Assembly: GCA_002898935.1 (NCBI GenBank)
Contig: BEII01000024.1
Location: 1-10,540, forward strand
Length of the DNA: 10,540 nucleotides
DNA from: a bacterium HR32
GTDB taxonomy: Bacteria; Sysuimicrobiota; Sysuimicrobiia; Sysuimicrobiales; Sysuimicrobiaceae
Reading direction: 5' to 3'
The notes beneath the pieces are model-generated. The model was not told the origin of the DNA. It saw nothing but the letters and a program-made list of their open reading frames with translations, and ran no database searches. Positions 1 to 5,852 of the stretch are shown one piece after another. The translations under genes were made by a program, and so were the position numbers. Position 1 is the first letter of the stretch, and each line of letters opens with the position of its first letter.

Positions 1-77
1 ACCAGCTCCGCGTGGGCCCGCACGAGCCGCACGAGGTCGTCCACGAGGTCCTCCCAGCGCTCGGTACGGTCCTCCAT
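1..77 (-). CDS. Start of an unidentified gene (first 25 codons only)
   Basis: ATG at 77 overlaps the TGA of the response regulator (ATGA), and an open frame runs to the window edge. It begins MEDRTERWEDLVDDLVRLVR, a charged, amphipathic helix with no hydrophobic signal. GGGGTG about 7 bases upstream could serve as a weak ribosome site. Too little is present to name a family. The overlap suggests that it is co-translated with the two-component pair. Confidence 0.55.
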   Translation of the reverse strand, partial: MEDRTERWEDLVDDLVRLVRAHAEL

Positions 78-664
78 CAGAGCACCCCGTGCGCGGTGAC
101 GATGGCGCGGGCGATTTCCACCAGCTTCTTGTTCTCCTTCTGGCTCTGCACCTGCATGCGGCGGAACGCCTCCGCCTCACTGATCCCCAGCCGCTTCATG
201 AGGATCCCCTTGGCGCGCTCGATGACCTTGCGGGCCTCCAGGGCCTCCCGGAGGTCGGACACCTCCTGCCGAAGCAGCCGGAACTCCTCGAACCGCGCGC
301 GGGCCAGCAGGATGGTGGGCAGCAGGTCCTCCTCGCTCACCGGCTTGATCAGGTACGCGAACACGCCCGCCTCGGTGGCCCGCTCCACCAGTTCGGGTTC
401 GCTGTACGCGGTGAGGAGGACCACGGGGATGGGCCGGCGGGCCACGATGGCCCGGGCCGCCGAGATCCCGTCCAGCTCCGGCATCTTGATGTCCAGGATG
501 GCCAGGTCGGGCTCGTACTGCTCCGCAAGCTCCACCGCCTCCCGGCCATTGGTGGCCTCCGCCACCACCTCGAACCCCAAAGCGCGCAGCTGCGTCCGCA
601 GCGTCATCACCCGGATGGCCTCGTCGTCGGCGATGAGGATTCGCAGGCGTTCCTTGCCGCTCAC
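77..664 (-). CDS. Response regulator with receiver and ANTAR RNA-binding domains
   Basis: 195 residues, GTG start overlapping the kinase stop (GTGA), with AGGAGG (672-677) 7 bases upstream. The receiver domain (about 7-122) has acidic pocket Asp13-Asp14, phosphoacceptor Asp58 (ILDIKMPELDG), Thr85 (LLTAY) and Lys107 (YLIKP). A helical linker (124-145) leads to an ANTAR domain (about 137-192) with the signature ERAKGILMKRLGISEAEAFR (149-168). ANTAR regulators bind paired RNA hairpins with six-base loops and prevent transcription termination. The partner is the HisKA_2 kinase directly upstream. Targets are not shown in the window; the hairpin upstream of the cytochrome operon is a candidate site but does not carry the usual loop bases. 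Alternatively it controls genes downstream of the window. Confidence 0.93.
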   Translation of the reverse strand: MSGKERLRILIADDEAIRVMTLRTQLRALGFEVVAEATNGREAVELAEQYEPDLAILDIKMPELDGISAARAIVARRPIPVVLLTAYSEPELVERATEAGVFAYLIKPVSEEDLLPTILLARARFEEFRLLRQEVSDLREALEARKVIERAKGILMKRLGISEAEAFRRMQVQSQKENKKLVEIARAIVTAHGVL

Positions 665-1848
665 GGGGCCGCCTCCTTCCCGTCCGGGCGCGGGAAGTGC
701 ACCTCCGCCACGGTCCCGCCATCCCTGCGCAGTGCGAAGGTGCCGCGCAGGTCCCGCGCGACCAGGTCCTGCACGATCCTGAGTCCCAGGTGCCCGTGGC
801 GGTCCACCCGGAAGCCCTCCGGAAGACCCACCCCGTCGTCCCGCACGCGCACCCGCACCTCGTCCCCCGCCTCTTCGAGCTCCACCGTCACCCGTCCGCC
901 TCCGTGGGGGAAGGCGTGCTCCACCGCGTTGGTCAATAGCTCGGTGAGCACGAGGCTCAGGGCCGTGGCGTGCTTGCTCGGCAGCCACAGCTCGGACCCT
1001 ACCACGGCCACCTGGACTCCGCGGGCGGACCCCGCCAGGTCGCGGCCGATGGTCTCGCAGAGGCGTTCCGCGAGCCGGCGGACTTCCACCGCCTCGATCC
1101 GGTCCGCGGACAGCATCTGGTGCACCGCGGCGATGCTCTTCACGCGCCCGATGCTGTCCTGCAGGCTCTTCCGGGCAGGCCCCTCCGCGTCCAGGGTTTC
1201 CAGGTACAGGAGGTCCGCCAACGTCTGGAGGTTGTTCTTGATGCGGTGGTGCATCTCTCGGATGAGGGTCCGCAGCTTCTCGTTGCTCTCCTCCAGGTCG
1301 CGCTGCTTCTCGTGGATCACGCGGTCCCGCGCCTCCAGGTAGGCCTGCCCGATGGCCAGCATCTGGAGGTCCAGCGCCTCGTGCACCCGCTCCGTGGCCA
1401 GCATGACGTCCGGGGGGAAGGCCACCCACAGCCGCCGGTTGAGCATCACCTGGACCTGCGCGGTGACGCTGCTGCGGAGCAGGCTCAGGGCCTGCAGGAT
1501 CTCCTCTAGGCTGAAGCCGAGCTCGAGCTGTTCCGCGGCCACGCGGTGGGCGTGCTCGAACACCCGGTCCCGCGCGTGTAGCCGCTGCGGCTCCCCCTCC
1601 GCCCGCATCACGCGGACCAGCAGGTCCACGGTCTCCCGGCCCCACCGCTCCCAGACCTCCGGGTGGTCCGCGTACCGGACCACGCGGCGGTGCAGCAGGG
1701 CTCGCCAGCGCTGGAGCACCTGCTCCCGGTGCGCCTCCAGGTGCCGGGAGGTGGTGGCGACGGCAAACGCCACCATGGCCGTCCGGGCCCGGTGGAAGGG
1801 CTGCACCACCGCCCGCAGCACGGTGCGAGCCTGAGCGCGCAGCTCCAT
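661..1848 (-). CDS. HisKA_2-family sensor histidine kinase, soluble
   Basis: 395 residues from ATG 1848. Residues 1-175 are mostly helical with no membrane segment or signal peptide. The pattern around 36-130 (HLEAHREQVLQRW, then LGFSLEEILQALSLLR) resembles RsbR/RsbD-type N-terminal sensor domains, so the signal is probably cytoplasmic or protein-borne. A coiled linker (172-195) leads to the H-box REMHHRIKNNLQ (197-208), typical of HisKA_2/HWE-related kinases, with His200 or His201 as phosphoacceptor. The ATPase domain has the N-box ELLTNAVEHAF (303-313), G1 DDGVGLP (337-343) and GHLGLRIVQDL (352-362). The TGA overlaps the GTG of the response regulator. A TACACT element at 1858-1863 could be a weak -10, so this pair may have its own promoter in the 50-base gap. 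PdtaS/PdtaR and EutW/EutV are the nearest known arrangements. Confidence 0.9.
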   Translation of the reverse strand: MELRAQARTVLRAVVQPFHRARTAMVAFAVATTSRHLEAHREQVLQRWRALLHRRVVRYADHPEVWERWGRETVDLLVRVMRAEGEPQRLHARDRVFEHAHRVAAEQLELGFSLEEILQALSLLRSSVTAQVQVMLNRRLWVAFPPDVMLATERVHEALDLQMLAIGQAYLEARDRVIHEKQRDLEESNEKLRTLIREMHHRIKNNLQTLADLLYLETLDAEGPARKSLQDSIGRVKSIAAVHQMLSADRIEAVEVRRLAERLCETIGRDLAGSARGVQVAVVGSELWLPSKHATALSLVLTELLTNAVEHAFPHGGGRVTVELEEAGDEVRVRVRDDGVGLPEGFRVDRHGHLGLRIVQDLVARDLRGTFALRRDGGTVAEVHFPRPDGKEAAP

Positions 1849-1898
1849 CGCCAACCCAGTGTATCGGAGGGAACTGCCTTCGGCCAGGCGCGGGGGAG

Positions 1899-2882
1899 TC
1901 AGTGCCGCCGGGAGACCACGAACTCCGTGAGCGCGGCCAGGCTGTCCCGGGCGGGCCCCGGGGGCAGGCCTGCCAGGACGGCGAGCGCCCGGTCCGCGTG
2001 GGAACGGGCCACGCCCAGGGCGTAGGCCAAGGACCCGGAGGCCTCCAGCGCGGCCCGGAGGGCGTCCACCTCGCCCGAGCGGATCCAGCCCTCCAACTGC
2101 CGGCGGCGCTCGCCGTCCGCTTGCCGCAGGGCGTGGATGAGGGGGAGGGTCACCTTGCCGCCGCGCACGTCGCTGCCGATGGGCTTGCCTAAGACCTCCG
2201 GGTCGCTGGTCAGGTCCAGGGCGTCGTCGGTGATCTGGAAGGCGACGCCCCAGTGCAGGCCGAAGGTGGACAGCCGCTCGGCCAGCGCGCCGTCCGCGCC
2301 GCCCACCAGCGCCCCGCCGGCGCACGCGGAGGCGACCAGGTGCGCGGTCTTGCCCTCCACGATGGCGAAGTACACCGACTCGTCCGTGTGCGGGGTGTTG
2401 CCGTACTTGATCTGCAGGATCTCCGCCTGGCTCATGCGCACCGTGGCAAGGGCCACCCGGGCGGCCACGTCGTCGCGCTCCACCCGGGCCAGGAGGTGGA
2501 AGGCCTTGCTGAACAGGTAGTCGCCGAGCAGCACGGCCACGTGGTTGCCCCAGCGGGCGTTGGGGGTCGCCTGGCCCCGCCGGCGGTCCGCCTCGTCGAT
2601 CACGTCGTCGTGGATCAGCGACGCCACGTGGATGAGTTACACCGCGGCGGCGACCAGGTGTCGTTCGGGCCCTGCCCTCCCTGCCACCTGTGCGCACAGG
2701 AACGCCAGCGCGGGCCGGACCATCTTGCCCCGGGTCTGCAGCACGTGCGACACGAGCTCCATGAGGAACGGGTCGTCCGCGCTGAGCTCCCTGCGGAGGA
2801 GGTCCTGCAGCTGCTCGAGGTCCTCCCGGACGGGCGCGTACGCGGCCGCCAGACTGGCCCCCGCCTCCACGTCGGTGCTCAC
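1899..2882 (-). pseudogene. Polyprenyl diphosphate synthase interrupted by one in-frame TAA
   Basis: Read through the stop, the frame from GTG 2882 gives 327 residues, the normal size of a long-chain trans-prenyl diphosphate synthase (octaprenyl/heptaprenyl type, for quinone side chains). Motifs: GKMVRP (52-57, isopentenyl-diphosphate binding), HDDVIDEADRRRG (91-103, first Asp-rich motif), ITDDALD (217-223, second Asp-rich motif) and GKPIGSDVRGGKVTLP (232-247). Codon 82 (2637-2639) is TAA, just where the family has a conserved Glu in a pattern like AAAVELIHTASLIHDD. Both sides are in the same frame, so this is a single nonsense change (from GAA it needs only G to T). The first 81 residues alone lack both catalytic motifs. 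The remainder from codon 86 lacks the first helices and GKxxRP. Fresh inactivation, a strain variant, a sequence error or readthrough are all possible. The start overlaps the CcoP-like stop, so it is part of the operon. Confidence 0.85.
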
Positions 2883-3430
2883 GGCTGCCGCCCGAGCCTG
2901 CGCACGTACTCCACCAGGGCCCAGATCTGGTCGTCGGACAGCTGGCCGAAGGCCGGCATGCCGCTGCGGCGTGGGGTGTTCCCGAGGCCGTTCTTGATCA
3001 CCCAGTGGGTGGCGCCAGGCGGCATGCGCTCCTGGAAGGCGCGGAAGTGGAAGTTCAGGGGCCTCGGGTTCAGGGCGGCACCGGCGGGGCCGTCCCCGCG
3101 ACCCTGGGGGCCGTGGCACACCGCGCACAGGGTGTCGTACTGCGACTTGGCCTCTGCCAGCATGGCCTCCGTCACAGGACGCGGAGGCCGGTCGTCCCGG
3201 GCGTCCTGAGGGACCGCGGCCAGAATCCCCAACACCTGCTCGGAGCCGTCCGGGGCCGCGGTGGCCCCCCGGGAGACACCCTCGATGGTGCGCGCCACGG
3301 TGTGCACCTCGGGCTGGACGAGGCCTCCTACGACGAACAGGTAAGTTGCAGCCCACAGCGGGAGCAGCACGTAGAGGGCAAAAAGCCAGCGGGGCGGGTG
3401 CTGGGCGGGGCTGGGGGTCGGCTCGGCCAT
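2879..3430 (-). CDS. CcoP-like membrane-anchored monoheme cytochrome c
   Basis: 183 residues from ATG 3430. A Pro-rich cytoplasmic head leads into PPRWLFALY (12-20) and a single helix (about 14-36). This arrangement resembles the CcoP N-terminus, where an LPRWW motif precedes the membrane anchor. After a linker the c domain has CAVCH (102-106), GRGDGPAG (110-117), PRPLNF (122-127) and the Met ligand at Met158 in RSGMPAFG (155-162), ending in a QIWALVEYVR helix. There is only one heme domain; CcoP usually has two. The domain itself also resembles the c domains of the diheme lipoprotein at 9317-10213. It overlaps the downstream prenyl synthase start (GTGA). It should act on the outer membrane face as an electron carrier or exit subunit of the complex. 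Confidence 0.88.
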   Translation of the reverse strand: MAEPTPSPAQHPPRWLFALYVLLPLWAATYLFVVGGLVQPEVHTVARTIEGVSRGATAAPDGSEQVLGILAAVPQDARDDRPPRPVTEAMLAEAKSQYDTLCAVCHGPQGRGDGPAGAALNPRPLNFHFRAFQERMPPGATHWVIKNGLGNTPRRSGMPAFGQLSDDQIWALVEYVRRLGRQP

Positions 3431-3437
3431 GGGCGCT

Positions 3438-3443
3438 TCCCTC
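3438..3443 (-). promoter_or_regulatory. Ribosome binding site choosing the ATG start of the CcoP-like gene
   Basis: GAGGGA on the minus strand lies 7 bases before ATG 3430. The alternative GTG at 3445, overlapping the CcoO-like stop, has no purine-rich site in front of it. The ATG start removes five residues. Confidence 0.45.
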
Positions 3444-3897
3444 ACCGCAAGGTCAGGAGGTAGGCCACGAGGGCGTCCAGGTCACGGTCCGGCAGGTACG
3501 CGTGCGGAGGCATGCCGCCGCGGCCAGAACGCAGGAGCTGGCGCAGCTCGTCCGCAGAGCGAATCCGGGAGGCCACGTGGCTCAAGTCGGGACCCAGGCG
3601 CAAGTCTCCCAGGAGCGCGGGGTTCTGGCCTGCGTACTGCGCGGGCGTGGACGTCTGCCCAAGGTCCTGCGGCTCCTGCACCATGCCGAACCGGCCCTCC
3701 ACCGCGCGTACCTGCTGGGTGTGGCAGGCCACGCACCCCTCCCGCGCGTACACCCACCGCCCGTAGCTGGCCTCCGGCGCCACGTGCGCAGCGCGCCCCG
3801 CGCGCACCGCGGGGTCTGCTGCGGGCAGCAGCACGGTGGCCGCGAACCCACAGACCGTGGCCACCAGCGCGAACCGGACCCAGGACGCGACCGCCAT
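3442..3897 (-). CDS. CcoO-like membrane-anchored monoheme cytochrome c
   Basis: 151 residues, ATG start with AGGAGG 5 bases upstream, overlapping the TAG of the CcoN-like gene. An N-terminal helix (about 6-25) anchors the protein or serves as a signal. The heme site is EGCVACHTQQVR (53-64), very close to the CcoO/FixO signature GCxxCHTQQVR. It is followed by LGDLRLGPDLSHVASR (96-111), matching the CcoO GTxRxGPDL region, and a likely Met ligand at Met129 (GGMPPHAYL). It is shorter than typical CcoO (about 200 residues or more). In cbb3 oxidase CcoO passes electrons to CcoN. Here CcoN lacks heme ligands, so this cytochrome more probably takes electrons from the Rieske/diheme cytochrome branch or passes them on to CcoP-like or soluble carriers. 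Confidence 0.88.
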   Translation of the reverse strand: MAVASWVRFALVATVCGFAATVLLPAADPAVRAGRAAHVAPEASYGRWVYAREGCVACHTQQVRAVEGRFGMVQEPQDLGQTSTPAQYAGQNPALLGDLRLGPDLSHVASRIRSADELRQLLRSGRGGMPPHAYLPDRDLDALVAYLLTLR

Positions 3898-3906
3898 CCC
3901 CGCCTC

Positions 3907-5298
3907 CTAGCCCGTCACCGGCACCAGCTCCCGCTCCGCGGCCGGCACGGGCTCCCCGGAGTCCGCGGTGAGGAACAGGTTCCACGCGAACAGGCCATGG
4001 GCGCCGAGCAGCCCCAGCGCCCCAGCGAACCGCACGGCCATGAACGGTGCCGCGGCCTGAGCACCGTGGGCGAAGGGCACGGTGCCGGTCGCCCACGTGG
4101 CACCCTGCGCCAGGCCCGCCAGCAACAGCGCAGGCACCGACAGAGCCCACACGCCGACCAGGACCCAGAAGTGCCTCCACGCCAGCGCCCGGCTGACCAG
4201 GGCCCGGCCCAGCACGTGCGGGGTCAGGGTGTACGCCGCCCCCGCGGCCACGGCCGCAAACCCGCCAGTGACCAGTAGCCGCGCCCCTTCCTCCCACAGG
4301 GTCAGGTGCGCCACGCGGCTTGGGCCCAGCAGCGAAGCCAGCGCCAGCGCTGCGGCCCCGGTCGCCACCGCCAGCCACCCTGCCAGGAGGAACGCCACCC
4401 CGGGCTGCTCCCGGACCGCCTCCCACCGGCCCGCGAGCGGCCGTACGATCCCGGTCAGGACCGTGACCAGAGGGAGGAGCAGCAGGGCCTGCGCGACCGC
4501 TCCCACGGTCTGCACCCAGAACGGCACCGGCCCCCACACGAACGCCGCGGGCGCCACGAGGGGCGCGAGTGCGCCGAGCGCGACCACTGCGGCGCCCACG
4601 AGAGCGGGTGCCCACGGGGGCCGGCCCGCGACCGCGGCCACGAGGTACAGAGCCACGCCCGCACCGAGCGGCGCGCACCACAACCACGTGAGCCCGCCCC
4701 GCAGGAAGCTCTGCGCCAGGGCGTCCACCACCCCGGCATACGGGTTGGCGAACGGCCAGAACAGCCCCTTACCGAGGACCAGCACCACGGGTAGCGCGGC
4801 GAATCCGAAGAGGAGGGAGCCCAGCGCCGGCTCCTGCGCGGCGCCGCGCTCCAGGGTTCGCTTCACAACCCACAGCAGCAGCAGCGCGCTCGCGAGCCGC
4901 AGCAGGTCTATGGGCCACGGCGCTTCCCCGAAGGGCCGCCCGCGGGTCCAGCCCGCGCCCAGCCACCACACGGCCAGCAGTTGCGCAGCGGTCCACAGCC
5001 ACAGGGCCAGGTTCGCCAGCGGCTCGCTCCACAACCCGTCTCGCTCGCCCTGGCCTACCACCCGGAGGGCGGCGCCTACCAACAACGACGAAAGGAACCC
5101 GAAGGTCCACAGGTCCCGCGCCGCGGCCACCAGCCGCCCGTGGGACGTCCACGGGAAGTCCGCCAGCAGCCCCGGCCACACCCGCTGCGCCCACACGAGC
5201 GCGTCGTACGCGCCGGCCACCAGCGCCCACAGCGCGCCTGCGTACAGGAAGCGCCGCGCAGCACTCCAGCGCTCGTCGGTGAACATCCACGCCAGCAT
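3907..5298 (-). CDS. CcoN-like (heme-copper oxidase subunit I superfamily) membrane protein without heme or copper ligands
   Basis: 463 residues, about 12 hydrophobic segments, the length of cbb3 subunit I. Landmarks that align with CcoN are HGRL (53-56) followed by TFGF (65-68), VPFWVQTVG (258-266, CcoN LPDWxQTLG), HLTLWEEG (331-338, CcoN HYTDWTxG), AAYTLTPHVLGR (354-365) and HFWVLVG (376-382), then GLAQG (395-399). At the ligand positions the residues differ. The low-spin heme His after GRLRPL is Ala60, the CuB His-His pair is Ala251-Ala252, and the two helix X histidines are Ala339 and Leu341. No His occurs where the helix VI CuB ligand should be (about 200-202). It should therefore bind no heme b, heme b3 or CuB and cannot reduce oxygen or NO. 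The next two genes encode CcoO- and CcoP-like cytochromes, so I infer a scaffold for c-heme subunits. The start ATG 5298 has GAGG 4 bases upstream. The alignment was done from memory. Confidence 0.78.
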   Translation of the reverse strand: MLAWMFTDERWSAARRFLYAGALWALVAGAYDALVWAQRVWPGLLADFPWTSHGRLVAAARDLWTFGFLSSLLVGAALRVVGQGERDGLWSEPLANLALWLWTAAQLLAVWWLGAGWTRGRPFGEAPWPIDLLRLASALLLLWVVKRTLERGAAQEPALGSLLFGFAALPVVLVLGKGLFWPFANPYAGVVDALAQSFLRGGLTWLWCAPLGAGVALYLVAAVAGRPPWAPALVGAAVVALGALAPLVAPAAFVWGPVPFWVQTVGAVAQALLLLPLVTVLTGIVRPLAGRWEAVREQPGVAFLLAGWLAVATGAAALALASLLGPSRVAHLTLWEEGARLLVTGGFAAVAAGAAYTLTPHVLGRALVSRALAWRHFWVLVGVWALSVPALLLAGLAQGATWATGTVPFAHGAQAAAPFMAVRFAGALGLLGAHGLFAWNLFLTADSGEPVPAAERELVPVTG

Positions 5299-5304
5299 CG
5301 CGCC

Positions 5305-5421
5305 TCAGGCCTCCGCCACCAGTCCGAAGGCGGCCACGAACAGGAGCAGCGCGAAGAACGCCAGGTAGAACAGGGCGTACAGGAGGTACGCCCTCCAGCG
5401 CTTCGGGCCGAACCGGGTCAC
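5305..5421 (-). CDS. 38-residue single-helix membrane peptide
   Basis: Too short to stand out by length. It starts at GTG 5421, overlapping the stop of the MvhD-like gene (GTGA), with GGGAAGG upstream. The sequence is a basic head, TRFGPKRWR, then one long hydrophobic helix rich in Leu, Phe and Tyr (about 12-34), ending AEA. Six bases separate its TGA from the next ATG. The basic head should be cytoplasmic. The size and form recall one-helix subunits of b6f (Pet G/L/N) or of cbb3 oxidase (CcoQ), but I see no sequence signature that decides between them. The exact fit between two coupled genes is the main evidence that it is expressed. Confidence 0.65.
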   Translation of the reverse strand: MTRFGPKRWRAYLLYALFYLAFFALLLFVAAFGLVAEA

Positions 5422-5843
5422 GCCTTCCCTCCCCCCAACGCCCGCAGGCGGTCCACGAAGGCCTGGACCGCGTCCAGGAACGCCTGCTGGTCGTGCAGGC
5501 CGTACGCGAAGAAAGCGATGCGGTCCGGGTCCACCTTCTGCCGTGCGAGCCGCTTGCGGAGCTGGTCGATGCGGTCCTCCATGATCCAGTTGCCTTCCCG
5601 GTTCAGGCAGTCGCCCATGGGACAGCCGCACACGAAGGTCCCGGCGGCGCCGCTGCGGAGGGCGAGCTCCAACCACCCCGGCTTGACGAACCCCGAGCAC
5701 GGCACGCGGATCACCGTCACGTGCGGCATCCCCACCAGCGTGTCGTCCGGGTTGAGCAGGCCCTCGCTGCGCACGGCCCAGTCGCACAGGAAGCCCACCA
5801 CCCGCACCGGCGTCCCCTGCGCAGTCTCGGTCTTCGTCGCCAT
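5418..5843 (-). CDS. MvhD/FlpD-family [2Fe-2S] electron-transfer protein
   Basis: 141 residues, no signal peptide or membrane helix, so cytoplasmic. It matches the MvhD/FlpD family (delta subunit of methyl-viologen-reducing hydrogenase, the HdrA partner) in motif order: FLCDW (18-22), then VIRVPCSG (44-51), VCGCPMGDC (71-79), the conserved REGNW (82-86) and a basic helix RIDQLRKRL (91-99). Cysteines are Cys20, Cys49, Cys72, Cys74 and Cys79. The second Cys of the family's usual CxWC is Ala23, so cluster ligation may differ slightly. Family members pass electrons between hydrogenase or formate dehydrogenase and heterodisulfide reductase HdrA. No hdrA or hydrogenase gene is visible here. Its start overlaps the translational coupling zone of the cytochrome b-ferredoxin gene, so I infer that it docks on that ferredoxin domain. 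Family call fairly firm, partner inferred. Confidence 0.85.
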   Translation of the reverse strand: MATKTETAQGTPVRVVGFLCDWAVRSEGLLNPDDTLVGMPHVTVIRVPCSGFVKPGWLELALRSGAAGTFVCGCPMGDCLNREGNWIMEDRIDQLRKRLARQKVDPDRIAFFAYGLHDQQAFLDAVQAFVDRLRALGGGKA

Positions 5844-5847
5844 GACG

Positions 5848-5852
5848 CTCCT
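5848..5852 (-). promoter_or_regulatory. Ribosome binding site choosing the ATG start of the MvhD-like gene
   Basis: AGGAG on the minus strand lies 4 bases before ATG 5843 and overlaps the stop of the cytochrome b-ferredoxin gene. An alternative GTG at 5855 has no such site and would overlap that stop. I therefore take ATG 5843, which drops four residues. Confidence 0.5.

Noticed and set aside
1849..1898. Dedicated promoter for the kinase/regulator pair (TACACT at 1858-1863)
   Set aside because: The -10 match is moderate, no good -35 lies 16-18 bases upstream, and it would leave almost no leader. Mentioned under the kinase but not listed as a feature.
661..2697. A 678-codon minus-strand frame that would extend the kinase far upstream
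   Set aside because: The part above 1848 is an out-of-frame, Gly/Arg-rich reading of the prenyl synthase gene. Kinase-like sequence begins at ATG 1848.
1899..2882. Two-component prenyl synthase (small and large subunits as separate genes)
   Set aside because: The two pieces are in the same frame, join to one normal-length synthase, and the break is in a conserved helix. The first 81 residues do not look like a separate regulatory subunit.
3907..5298. Active cbb3 oxidase or nitric oxide reductase catalytic subunit
   Set aside because: None of the conserved heme or CuB histidines is found at its expected position, so catalytic function is not supported despite fold similarity.
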